Assembly: GCA_030144725.1 (NCBI GenBank)
Contig: JASKMD010000017.1
Span: forward strand, 7,243,722 to 7,307,721
Direction: 5' to 3'
DNA length: 64,000 bases
From: Haematococcus lacustris
Lineage: Eukaryota > Chlorophyta > Chlorophyceae > Chlamydomonadales > Haematococcaceae
The notes below the pieces were generated by a model, which saw only the letters and a program-made list of their open reading frames with translations, was not told where the DNA came from and did not search any database. This document shows, one piece after another, positions 32,106 to 43,100 of the stretch. A program made the position numbers and the translations under genes. How positions within the stretch are numbered: position 1 is the first letter of the stretch; the number at the start of each line of letters is the position of its first letter.

Positions 32106-35052
32106 CACTCCTACAAATTAGTCCCTGCGTTTTTCCCTGCGCTTTTGTCAACCTTGTCCAAATGGGCTGAAACTTGGCCAGTTGGTAGCTTGTGATGTAA
32201 GGATTCCATCCCAAAAGAAATCAGGTCAAAAAAATCAAAGGCGGAGGCTGGGCGGCCCGTGGCGTTCACGCAGGGACGGATGCAGGGATGGAGGGGGGGG
32301 CGCAGGGACGAGTGCAGGGATTTAAGGGGGGGTGCAGGGACGGATGCAGGGACGAGTGCAGGGATGAGTGCAGGGATTTCGGGCGCAGGGACGAGTGCAG
32401 GGATAAGCGCAGGGACGAGTGCAGGGATTTCGGGCGCAGGGACGAGTGCAGGGACGAGCGCAGGGACGAGTGCAGGGATGGGCGCAGGGACGAGTGCAGG
32501 GATTTCGGGCGCAGGGACGAGTGCAGGGATGAGCGCAGGGACGAGTGCAGGGATTTCGGGCGCAGGGACGAGTGCAGGGATGAGCGCAGGGTCGAGTGCA
32601 GGGACGAGCGCAGGGACGAGTGCAGGGATTTCGGGCGCAGGGACGAGTGCAGGGACGAGCGCAGGGACGAGTGCAGGGATTTCGGGCGCAGGGACGAGTG
32701 CAGGGACGAGCGCAGGGACGAGTGCAGGGACGAGCGCAGGGTCGAGTGCAGGGACGAGCGCAGGGACGAGTGCAGGGACGAGCGCAGGGTCGAGTGCAGG
32801 GACGAGCGCAGGGACCGACGCAGGGGTTGTAGGAACGTGCATGATGCTTACAGCAGTGCCTAACACGAGCATAAATAACCTTCTCTATGTTTGCTACATC
32901 CAACTACATACATCACATCCATCTACTGCGATCATTTAGGCTGGAGGCTGGCTGCTGCATGTCAGCTGGCTCCTGCATGTAAGCTGGCTGCCACCAAGCT
33001 GCTACGGCCTCGTGGCTGCTGATCCTGGCTTGCACCACTGCTCCATTGCCACACCACTGCCAAGAGGCTGCTGCACCCCTGCACAACAACAACATGCACA
33101 CAAGGGGACATGTGCACAAGAGCACACACCTTACTGATGAAGGACGCACCCACGACGTTCATCTGCAATCAGGCAGGCAACACAGATGTGGTGGAACGTG
33201 ACGCTATATAGATGAAGCGCGACTGGTGCTGCGTGACTGCTACCACGAAAACGGCGGCCGCACCGCACTGCGACATCGCACCTGGCATAGTGTACGAGTG
33301 CAGTCCGGATCCTGCAAGCCTGCGAGCGTGCAAGCCGGCAAACCTGCTAGCCACGAGGCGGCAAGACACATCGCACATCGCTCAATTGCCAGCCGAAGCC
33401 ACTTACCACCACTAGCGTGCAACGGGCCCTCCTCTGTGGCAGCCACCAGCCAAGCCGTGTCGGTGCACCTTCATTCCTCCTACTAAGGCCAATCTTGACG
33501 CAAGCCTTTGCCAATACATCGCAGTACGTTCCCGACTATCTTGGTTAGTGAACTTTCAAAGTTAGTGAATCGCGAAGCTTGCGAGTGACGAAGTTTGCGT
33601 GTTGTAGAGCAGTTCTAACGGCGGCATCGTTCATCCCTTAGGATACAAGGCAGCACACATATTGCTTCCCCAAGCGGGATCAGGCGACGAGAAACTGGCA
33701 CGGCTTGGCTGGTGGCTGCCACAGAGGAGGGCCCGTTGCACGCTAGTGGTGGTAAGTGGCTTCGGCTGGCAATTGAGCGATGTGCGATGTGTCTTGCCGC
33801 CTCGTGGCTAGCAGGTTTGCCGGCTTGCACGCTCGCAGGCTTGCAGGATCCGGACTGCACTCGTACACTATGCCAGGTGCGATGTCGCAGTGCGGTGCGG
33901 CCGCCGTTTTCGTGGTAGCAGTCACGCAGCACCAGTCGCGCTTCATCTATATAGCGTCACGTTCCACCACATCTGTGTTGCCTGCCTGATTGCAGATGAA
34001 CGTCGTGGGTGCGTCCTTCATCAGTAAGGTGTGTGCTCTTGTGCACATGTCCCCTTGTGTGCATGTTGTTGTTGTGCAGGGGTGCAGCAGCCTCTTGGCA
34101 GTGGTGTGGCAATGGAGCAGTGGTGCAAGCCAGGATCAGCAGCCACGAGGCCGTAGCAGCTTGGTGGCAGCCAGCTTACATGCAGGAGCCAGCTGACATG
34201 CAGCAGCCAGCCTCCAGCCTAAATGATCGCAGTAGATGGATGTGATGTATGTAGTTGGATGTAGCAAACATAGAGAAGGTTATTTATGCTCGTGTTAGGC
34301 ACTGCTGTAAGCATCATGCACGTTCCTACAACCCCTGCGTCGGTCCCTGCGCTCGTCCCTGCACTCGACCCTGCGCTCGTCCCTGCACTCGTCCCTGCGC
34401 TCGTCCCTGCACTCGACCCTGCGCTCGTCCCTGCACTCGTCCCTGCGCTCGTCCCTGCACTCGTCCCTGCGCCCGAAATCCCTGCACTCGTCCCTGCGCT
34501 CGTCCCTGCACTCGTCCCTGCGCCCGAAATCCCTGCACTCGTCCCTGCGCTCGTCCCTGCACTCGACCCTGCGCTCATCCCTGCACTCGTCCCTGCGCCC
34601 GAAATCCCTGCACTCGTCCCTGCGCTCATCCCTGCACTCGTCCCTGCGCCCGAAATCCCTGCACTCGTCCCTGCGCTCATCCCTGCACTCGTCCCTGCGC
34701 TCGTCCCTGCACTCGTCCCTGCGCCCGAAATCCCTGCACTCGTCCCTGCGCTTATCCCTGCACTCGTCCCTGCGCCCGAAATCCCTGCACTCATCCCTGC
34801 ACTCGTCCCTGCATCCGTCCCTGCACCCCCCCTTAAATCCCTGCACTCGTCCCTGCGCCCCCCCCTCCATCCCTGCATCCGTCCCTGCGTGAACGCCACG
34901 GGCCGCCCAGCCTCCGCCTTTGATTTTTTTGACCTGATTTCTTTTGGGATGGAATCCTTACATCACAAGCTACCAACTGGCCAAGTTTCAGCCCATTTGG
35001 ACAAGGTTGACAAAAGCGCAGGGAAAAACGCAGGGACTAATTTGTAGGAGTG
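32106..35052. mobile_element. Nested element C: palindromic CACTC-ended transposon, 2947 bp
   Basis: Two arms of exactly 1354 bp (32106-33459 and 33699-35052) in inverted orientation around a 239-bp spacer. The arms appear to differ at a single site (GGATGGGCGC near 32478 versus GGATGAGCGC in the other arm). Ends match element A; the target duplication is TG, between CTT and GAC of the chromodomain. Each arm carries a GCAGGGA array followed by about 640 bp of unique sequence. No transposase is present. Confidence 0.93.
33460..33698. other. Spacer of the element C palindrome
   Basis: The 239-bp loop between the two arms. It contains GAAGCTTGCGAGTGACGAAG and other short AG-rich stretches, with no recognisable gene or structure. 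Confidence 0.7.
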
Positions 35053-35206
35053 TGACCACAAGGGTGTGAAAGACAACAAAGCCAGTTTCTACCTGGTGCA
35101 GTGGGAGGGTTATGACTCCACTCACAATAACTGGGAGCCCAGGTCCAACCTGACTGGCTGTGACAAGATTTTGGCTGAATACAATGCCATCCATCACCTT
35201 ACCTAA
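35053..35206 (+). pseudogene. Element 2 chromodomain remainder
   Basis: Final exon-like piece of pol: DHKGVKDNKASFYLVQWEGY, DSTHNNWEPRSNLTGC, KILAEYNAIHH, stop TAA at 35204-35206. With YYVERLL from before element C it forms a chromodomain of the kind carried by chromovirus integrases. Confidence 0.92.
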
Positions 35207-35423
35207 GTCGCCTGCATGCATGCTGCTGCGCTGCTGCATGGTGGCACTCTCTCTGTGCTTTCAAAGCCTACTGTTATGTGTTACACTCCCCCTATTACAG
35301 TTGGTCTCTGACCACACCCAGCTGTGACCTGGCTCTGCCCTCTGGGTACCCAGTAGCTGACCCCAGTGAGACCTAGGTCTTGCGAGTCTCGGGTTTAACC
35401 TGAGGCGGAACGGACATCCCCTT

Positions 35424-35435
35424 GGGGGGGAGGAA
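35424..35435 (+). promoter_or_regulatory. Element 2 polypurine tract
   Basis: GGGGGGGAGGAA directly before the TG of the 3' LTR. Confidence 0.85.
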
Positions 35436-35733
35436 TGTAAGGGCGCGCTCCGCGTAGTCCCTTAGTATCGTCTGGGCGGTCGCGGTTAACCCGAGGCAGC
35501 TACAGGATATCGGTCACACCGCGTCAGTGTGAGTTGGCAGGTTAAGCCTAGCAGCGTAAGCTGCGAGGACAACTGGTTCGATCCCAGGGGGCCCCGTTCT
35601 AAGCCCTAGCCTTCTCACAGTGACCCCTTGTGGCCGACGGTTTCAGTACCCGCACTTCGGTGCCCTCCGGCCGGCTCAGTGTTACACATGGTTCAAAAGG
35701 TCCAGCGTCGCCTTTATAAGGCTGCACGTTACA
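35436..35733 (+). repeat. Element 2 3' LTR (298 bp)
   Basis: Same length and sequence as the 5' LTR except at two adjacent positions. Followed by the ATGAT target duplication at 35734-35738. The B-box-like GGTTCGATCCC is at 35575-35585. Confidence 0.97.
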
Positions 35734-35738
35734 ATGAT

Positions 35739-36449
35739 GCAGCGCTGTAATAAGGCCAAGTGATGATGTTGTGCTGCCATGATGCACCTTGTATCTGCTT
35801 AGAGTCATGCAAAGACGTAAGTGCGGCAAAGGGTGCCAGCTGGCTGACTTGTGCGCATAATCACGAATTATATGCTCCATGCACTGACATGCAAGCAGGC
35901 GTACTGCACTTGTGCCGTTGGCTTACGGCGTGCGTAGAAGGATTGCCAGCCTCGCCTTATGATGTGCGTGAGTCTTTTAGGAGCGGAATAAACAGTTCAG
36001 GTTTGGGCGGGCGCCGATCTGAGCTAGTGTTTTGCGGCTGCTGGGTGTCGCATACGCCTGTTACACCCGACTGCGTCAAAACTTTGTCGCGAGCTACACG
36101 GAGATTTGCGCCCCAGACCGTCTCACATTTGCGGGGCCAATGGCGGGGGTGACCTGCAGCCTTCCAGGCTGAACCTCTGCAGCATTCGGTGGTGCATCCA
36201 TAGCCCCATAGCCGTTCTCTTACACCCAGAGTTGGCCTCAAACATAGGCACAAGATCAAGAGCTTCTCCCAGGCCAAGTCCGCCTAAACAACCTTCATCG
36301 CCGACCTTCATCGCCGCTTGGCGCATTCCGCACCGCAGAAAGCTGCGCCCGGCTGAGGACTGTGTACAAGGTGAGGGCACGGCGAGGCCCACTGCGCATG
36401 CTCCCTGCGACAGTCGAACAGCAAAGTCGACGAGCAATCACCTTGCCTT
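35739..36449. other. Segment between element 2 and the non-LTR element
   Basis: No gene recognised. It contains a 31-bp exact match (36133-36163), in inverted orientation, to the protease upstream region of element 1 (19361-19391), so it is probably transposon-derived. Confidence 0.45.
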
Positions 36450-36465
36450 ACTACCATACAAAAGC

Positions 36466-36625
36466 AGTAGCGACAGCCCGCAGTAGCGACAGCCCGCAGT
36501 AGCCCGCATCCAGCCCGCAGTATCCAGCCCGCAGTACCCAGCCTGCAGTAGCCCGCAGTGGCGCCAGCCCGCAGTAGTGCCAGCCCGCAGTAGTGACAGT
36601 CCGCAGTAGTACCAGCCCGGAGCGT
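36466..36625 (+). repeat. Leader repeats of the LINE
   Basis: Irregular 17-20-bp units of CAGCCCGCAGTAG with small variations. Their position ahead of ORF1 suggests promoter repeats, as seen in some non-LTR elements; that role is inferred. Confidence 0.7.
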
Positions 36626-36783
36626 GCAAGCGTGCAAGCCCGCAAGCTCGCAAGCGGTGAGGTGGTAAATCTCCTCGCAGGCCAGCAGCCAGCACAGCAT
36701 CGTCTCTCAGCAGCCCAGGAGCACAGCTTCGCGTTCAGCTTAGCAGTTTGGGCAGCAGCAGTTTGGCCTAGCTCTCCATCGCA

Positions 36784-36851
36784 GAACAGCAGCGCAGTCG
36801 CAGCAGCAGCAGCAACAGCAACAGCAGCAACAGCAGCAGCAGCAGCAGTGG
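36784..36851 (+). repeat. CAG/CAA trinucleotide run
   Basis: Nearly pure CAG with CAA interruptions in the leader of the LINE, upstream of the first ATG of ORF1. Confidence 0.85.
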
Positions 36852-37060
36852 AGTCTCCACCGACAAGGAGTAGACTACGGGAAGAAACCCCGCCTTGTGT
36901 GCTGCACTCTGTGCAAGCCGGCAACCTTATCCTTCCAGCCCAGCCCCCGGGTCAATGGGGGACTGCTGAGCTAAGTGGCTCACCAGTGTGGCACCTTCTT
37001 TGCTGGTGCCCTGCTGACCCTCCCATCTTGCTTTGTGCCAGGCCTCTGCTGCGGACCTCC

Positions 37061-40000
37061 ATGCAATCCCGGATGTCATCAGCTCTGGCCCGAGTAGCCA
37101 GCTCCCAAGGCTCCCTTCTGCAGCGTCAGCCTACCAGGGAGTTCTTTAGCCCTGCCGTTGTTTGGGCCATGCAAGTGGGAGCCACAGCTATGCGCCTGGT
37201 GCAGCAACATCAGCTGCAACCGGCCTCAGTAGCTGGTTTTGTGGAGGCATGCGCGCTAGCTCTGCAAGAGTACGCAGCTCAGCATGGCCAGGCTGTAGCC
37301 TCCCTGGCAGCGTCCCAGCCGCCAGATCACCCCTCGCATGCCCTCCACCTCTTCCATGACCACTCTTCCATGCAGGGGAGGCACCTGCATGGTCACCTCC
37401 TGGCCCAGCCTTTTATGCAGGTTGCTTTTCTGGGTCAGGCTTTCAGAGTGCCTATGGTGCCCCTACCCAGCGGCCCCCCTCCAGGTTCCATCAAGCTGGT
37501 CCTCCACCTTCACTACCCGGAGGGAGCTAAGCAAGGGCTCACAGCAGCCCTCCTGGCTGCAGCTGGGTACTCTGTCAGTGAGGTCAGTGGGGACGGTTTG
37601 CCAGAGGGCCTCCTGCCAGACTCAGTCCTAGTTTTCAGCGAGAGGCTAGGGGCACACCCCAAATCCAGCCCTTTGGCAGGGTCCCTCATAGGGTGTGGGG
37701 ACTTGGTAGAGGCCCTAGTCTTCCCTCCCACCGGCGACAGCTCCCTCTCAGCCCTCCCCAGAGACCTCTCCAACCCCAGGGGGAGGAGGGGGTGGATCCA
37801 GGTCTGGGGAGAGGACGGTACCCTCCGCCACCCGGGCCCCACAGCTAGAAGCAGGGTTACCCTTACCCACGCTCCCCCTCACCCACCCTCTGCTTCTCCT
37901 TCCCAGCGCACCACAGCGGGGGGTGGCCCGGCCGGGGCGGAGGGGGCAGGTCATGCTCAGGGGTCCCACAACCAGCAGCAGCTGGCAGGCCAGGCCGCCC
38001 CAGCCCCCCCTCCACACCCACCTGCTGCCACCCCCCCCCCAGCGCACCACAGCGGGGGGTGGCCCGGCTGGGGCGGAGGGGGCAGGTCATGCTCAGGGGT
38101 CCCACAGCCAGCAGCAGCTGGCAGGCCAGGCCGCCCCAGCCCCCCCTCCACACCCACCTGCTGCCACCCCCCCCCAGCGCACCACAACGGGGGGTGGCCC
38201 GGCTGGGGCGGAGGGGGCAGGTCATACTCAGGGGTCCCACAACCAGCAGCAGCTGGCAGGCCAGGCCGCCCCAGCCCCCCCTCCACACCCACCTGCTGCC
38301 ACCCCCCCCCAGCGCACCACAGCCGGGGGTGGCCCGGCTGGGGCGGAGGGGGCAGGTCATGCTCAGGGGTCCCACAGCCAGCAGCAGCTGGCAGGCCAGG
38401 CCGCCCCAGCCCCCCCTCCACACCCACCTGCTGCCACCCCCCCCCAGCGCACCACAGCGGGGGGTGGCCCGGCTGGGGCAGAGGGGGCAGGTCATGCTCA
38501 GGGGTCCCACAGCCAGCAGCAGCTGGCAGGCCAGGCCGCCCCAGCCCCCCCTCCACACCCACCTGCTGCCACCCCCCCCCCAGCGCACCACAGCGGGGGG
38601 TGGCCCGGCTGGGGCGGAGGGGGCAGGTCATGCTCAGGGGTCCCACAGCCAGCAGCAGCTGGCAGGCCAGGCCGCCCCAGCCCCCCCTCCACACCCACCT
38701 GCTGCCACTCCCCCCAAGCGCACCACAGCGGGGGGTGGCCCGGCTGGGGCGGAGGGGGCAGGTCATGCTCAGGGGTCCCACAGCCAGCACCAGCTGGCAA
38801 GCCAGGCCGTCTCTACCCCCTCTCCCAACTCACCCGAGGCCAACGCTCACCCTAGGTCACGACCTCCCCGCTTTGACCCCTCCTGGGGCCCCTTGCCCTC
38901 AGCCAAGGCGAGTGAGAAGGGTGGGGCCCAGGTTAAGGGTGGGGTTGCCCTCAGGCAGGGCCATGCTCTCTCACCCCCCCCTGGCCGTGGCGGAGTAGCG
39001 GGCATCTCTCGCCCACCCCCTACACACTCTCTGCTTAGCGCTGCTTTGGGAGGCACCAAGGCTGGAGATGAGGGCCTAGCACAGCCGTTGAGCTCCCCAC
39101 CACGGCAGGTAGGCCAGGTGGTGCCACCCCCCCTTAACCCGCCCATCGCCCCCACATCACCACGCTCATCTCCAGCCTCCTACTTGGTGGGACCAGAGGT
39201 TGCTGGTCACTCCCAAAGCCAGTTCTCTCAAGCGGTTCCGGCCACCCATTACCCCCTCAGGCACTCCAGGCCCCTCCCCACCCAGCGCACCTCTCCTCTT
39301 CCCTTTCCACAAGGAGCTCAGAGCCAGCAGCAGCTGACAGGTCCAGTCGCCCCGGCCCCTCCCTCCCATCCATCCTCGTCTCCACCCTCCCAACATGTCG
39401 GTCGTCAGCCCAAACGGTCTCGCCCGGGTGCCCTGCACCTCAATGGAGATCTTGGCCTTGTCAGCAGGTCAGCCCCTCCTGGGAGTGCTACAGAGGCGGG
39501 GGACCTTGCCGCTCACAGTGTCACCGGCTCCCCGTCCAAACGTTTGCGTGTGGGCTTACCGCCGGGGCCTAGGGCGGGGTCTAGGGCTGAGCCTGCTCTG
39601 CTAGGTAGGCAGGGCAGCGGTCCAGGGGTTGAGGCTCAAGGGAGCTCAAGGGGGCTCAAGCCTGCCTGGCGTCCCTCCCACCTCCTTTTCTCTCTCCCCT
39701 CACCTCACCTCCCCCCAACCACTACCTCCAAACCTCCTCTGCAAGCTTCCTTGCCCCGGGAGTCCACCCCCACCCCGCCCCCTCCTTACCCCAGGCAAGC
39801 CCCCTCCCCCTCAGGTTGCCCCTTGCCTACCCTCCCCCCTGAGCACCCTGGCCCCTCTGCCCCTCTAGGGACCAGATTTGGAGTCCTCTCTGATTTGGAG
39901 TCCCTCGTGAGCAGCGAGGATGGAGACGACAGCGAGTGGCAGTCCCTTCCCAACAGCGGTGCTTCCACTCCCCGGGGCTTGGCTCGCCCAGTGGGCCCCA

Positions 40001-40149
40001 CCTCTCACCCTCCCCCCACCTTATGCACCCCCCTCCCTTCCCCTACCCTCAGCCCCCCAGCCACCGTCCCGGGTGACAGCCACATCCCCACATGGCAACG
40101 CCTCTTTGATCCAGCACGCGTAGCCCGCGCGGGGGCAAACCAAGACTAA
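37061..40149 (+). pseudogene. LINE ORF1, frame broken in its tandem repeats
   Basis: Begins at ATG 37061 (MQSRMSSALARVASSQGSLL). The N-terminal third is not low-complexity (SIKLVLHLHYPEGAKQGLTA, SGDGLPEGLLPDSVLVFSER). It then enters seven 135-136-bp repeats and a Pro/Ser-rich C-terminal part (LSDLESLVSSEDGDDSEWQS) ending at TAA 40147-40149. The N- and C-terminal parts are in different frames. Two of the repeat units have ten Cs where the others have nine, and these two extra bases exactly account for the frame difference. ORF1 proteins of non-LTR elements generally bind their RNA; no zinc knuckle is visible here. Confidence 0.75.
37906..38800 (+). repeat. 135-bp tandem repeat in LINE ORF1, about seven units
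   Basis: Unit starts (GCGCACC) at 37906, 38042, 38177, 38312, 38447, 38583 and 38718, so the steps are 136, 135, 135, 135, 136 and 135. A 135-bp unit equals 45 codons and is open in several frames on both strands. The C run at the end of units 1 and 5 has ten Cs instead of nine. Confidence 0.95.
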
Positions 40150-40151
40150 CC

Positions 40152-43100
40152 ATGCAGCGCCCAGGGGTGGCCGCCTTCTTTGAGGCAGTCACTCTGAACG
40201 TCCAAGGCCTGACTCACCCCCACAAGTTTCAAGCCATCCTGGACTGGGCAGCGGACAGCCCCGCCCAGGTGTTTTTCCTGCAAGAGTGCCACCGGGCAGA
40301 GTGTGTGTGGCAGTGGGCAGAGTCGGCCACGGGGGCCAAGCCTTGCTGGAGGGGGCTTTGGTTCTACACCCCAGGTACCGGCCACTCCCAGGGTTGCCTA
40401 GCCCTCTTTAAGCCCTCTACCATCCTGGTTGGTTGCAGCCAGGTGCATCTCCAAGTGGCCGGGGCCCAGGGGCGGGTTCTGAGGGTGGACGCGGAGTTGG
40501 CAGGCAGGCCAGCCTCGCTCGTGTGCGTTTATGCCCCAGCCCAAGCGTCACAACGCGCAACTTTCTTCAGCTCCTGCCTCCCGGCTTGCCTTCCCCTTGC
40601 CTCTGAACGGAGGCTTGTCATCATGGGCGGTGATTTCAACTGTATTCTTTCCCCTGAGGACAAGGTGGGCACACCCCGGGGGGGGAACACCGCTCACCCT
40701 GTGGGTTGGTTGGGCAGCAGGGGCCAAGGGGCCCAGCAGCTGCAGGAGCTGGTTACAGAGCGGGGCCTAGTCGATGCCTGGCGCCACCTACGTCCTGGTA
40801 CCCGCGACTTCACCCACTTCAGCACCCCTTGGCAAACGGGGGGACGGCTTGACCGTTGGTACATTCCGGCCGAGCTAGTGGAGTGGCAGCTGGACAGCTC
40901 CATCCTGGGCGTTAAGCCAGTGCACACAGATCACGCTGCCGTCTCCCTGGCTGTGTGCCCCCCTAACCTCCCCCTCACCGCCCCAGCCCCCTGGCAGCTG
41001 CACCCTGCTTACCTTGACGACCCGGACATGATGGACCGCCTACAGAGCTTTCTGCTAAGAGAGGCAGCTAGCCATGCAGCCCAGATGTCCAGCCTCCCAA
41101 GCCCCCTGCCGAGAGATTTGCACAGAGCACGGTGGGCACATATCAAGCAGGGGCTAGCTCTTCACGCCCAGCGGTGCATCCGAGACCGTCGCCGTGCCCA
41201 GCGTGCCCTCCAGCAAGCCAGGGAGAGAGCAGCCCATGCAGCCCGGACCCACTTGGTGCAACAGTTGTTGGAGGTAGAGCAGCTCAGGGAGGCAGCGCTT
41301 CAGGCAGCCGTTGTGGTGGGTGAGGCCACGGCGCTCGTGGGGGTCACAGACCGGGCTGAGGCAGCGCAACGTTCCATGCAAGCCAGCGCTGTCCTGGACC
41401 AGGTCTACGGTGACTCCTCTTCCTTTTATTTTTACCACCGCCACCAGTCAGCACACACCCCAACTCTGATCACTTCCCTTCACCTCCCTGACCTGCCGGA
41501 CCAAGTGGCTGACCTTACCACCACCCACGGCGTCCAAGCTGCCTGTCATGCCTTCCAATCGCACTTCTCCGCTGCCTCTCCCCTCGGGGTCTATGCGGCC
41601 AAACCAGTTGTCCCTGCCGCTCGAGCCACCCTCCTAGCCAGCCTCACCTCCCGCCTCACTCCCACCCAAGCCGACAGCAGCGAGGGGCCGGGGGGGGACC
41701 CCATGCTGTCAGAAGAGGAGCTAGGCCGCGCCCTCCAGGGCTGCGCCCACAGCAAAGCCCCAGGGAAGGATGGTTTGCCTATGGAGGTGTACGACCGGCT
41801 GTGGCCCCTGCTCCGCCCCCCGCTTATGGCCATGCTCCGTGAGGCCTTGGCGGACACGTCCAGCCCAGCCCCCCTAGCAGAGTTCCTCACTGGCCTGGTC
41901 ACCCTAGTTCCCAAAGCCGGCAAGCCAAGGGACCAAGTGACTGGCTATCGGCCCATTACCTTGCTCAATTGCGATGTGCGGTTGGTGGCCCGGGCGCTGG
42001 AGGACCGGTTGCAGCGGCCTCTTGACCTCCTAGTGTCCCCTTCCCAATCAGCCTTCATCCTAGGGCGTGACATCGGCGACAATGTGCAGTTTCACCTCAG
42101 CCTGCTGGAGTACCTCAGACAGCGGGGCAGCCCAGCCTGGCTTCTCCTTTTGGACCTAGCGGGGGCCTATGACAACGTCTCCTGGGACCTGCTACAAGCT
42201 ACGATGGAGGCCATGGGTTTCCGTCAGGATGGCCACGTGCGGTGGGCGCAGATCCTGCACCGGGGGGCTACCAGCCAAGTTTTGGTGAACGGCCACCTCA
42301 CTAACAGCTTCCCCCTGGAGTCAGGGCTTCTGCAAGGCAGTGGGGCCTCGCCTTTGTATTGGTGCATCGTGCTCCAACCGCTCGTCAGCTACCTTAGCTC
42401 GCTGCAGCTGGCAGGCCGGCTCAACACTCCCTCCATCCCTTTCAGCCCCCTGGCCTCGCACATGGCCACCCTACAACCCACCCTGCCCTCTAAGGAGTAC
42501 GCCGACGACATCACCATTACAGTGCTAGACAGGGTCAAGGACGGGGCGGTGGTGGTGGAGGCTCTGGAGGTGTTTCGCGCCGCTGGGGGCCCTGCCCTGA
42601 GCATGGGCAAAAGTCAAGCCCTACCGTGCGCCCAGCAGGAGTTGCAGCAAGGACAGCAGGGTTGGGAGGGGGGGGGGGCGGGAGCTCACGAGCGGGGGCC
42701 CGGGGAGGCGGATGAGAGGCTTGAGCAAGGGGCAAGGGGGGGGGAGCCTCGAGGAGGGGAGGAGCATGGCAGGCGGGAGAGACAGCAGCAGGCTCGTGGG
42801 CCTCAGCCTCCGAGTGAGAGCCGAGGACCCAGCACCGGCATCCCAGCCACGCGGGAAGGGGTGCCGGTGCGGCATTTGGGCGTGCCGCTTGGGGCTGTCT
42901 GTGACGGAGTCTCCAGTGAGGCAGCGTTCGGGGGCTCTGCAGCAGCCATGACGGCAGCGTCCCTCTCTTGGACTCCCCAAGGCCTCAACCTGTTGGGCCG
43001 GGTACAAGTGGCCCAGCAGTGCTTAGCCTCCAAGCCTATCTACCAAATGGCCTTCATCAAGCCCTCAGCTGCTCATGGGAAGGCTATGGCCAAGGCTGTC

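Larger units (their letters stand above)
20790..35733 (+). mobile_element. Element 2: young Ty3/gypsy chromovirus, target duplication ATGAT
   Basis: A complete LTR retrotransposon with 298-bp LTRs (20790-21087 and 35436-35733) that differ at only two sites, flanked by ATGAT on both sides (20785-20789, 35734-35738). The order is LTR, primer site, gag, protease, reverse transcriptase/RNase H, integrase, chromodomain, polypurine tract, LTR. Without its three nested DNA transposons (25859-27119, 27289-31283, 32106-35052) it would be about 6.7 kb, normal for a chromovirus. The three insertions make this copy unable to encode integrase, but each left its flanking codons intact. Confidence 0.97.

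Noticed and set aside
36593..37060. Extension of LINE ORF1 upstream of 37061
   Set aside because: It would need a GTG start inside leader repeats; the ATG at 37061 is in the same frame and better placed.
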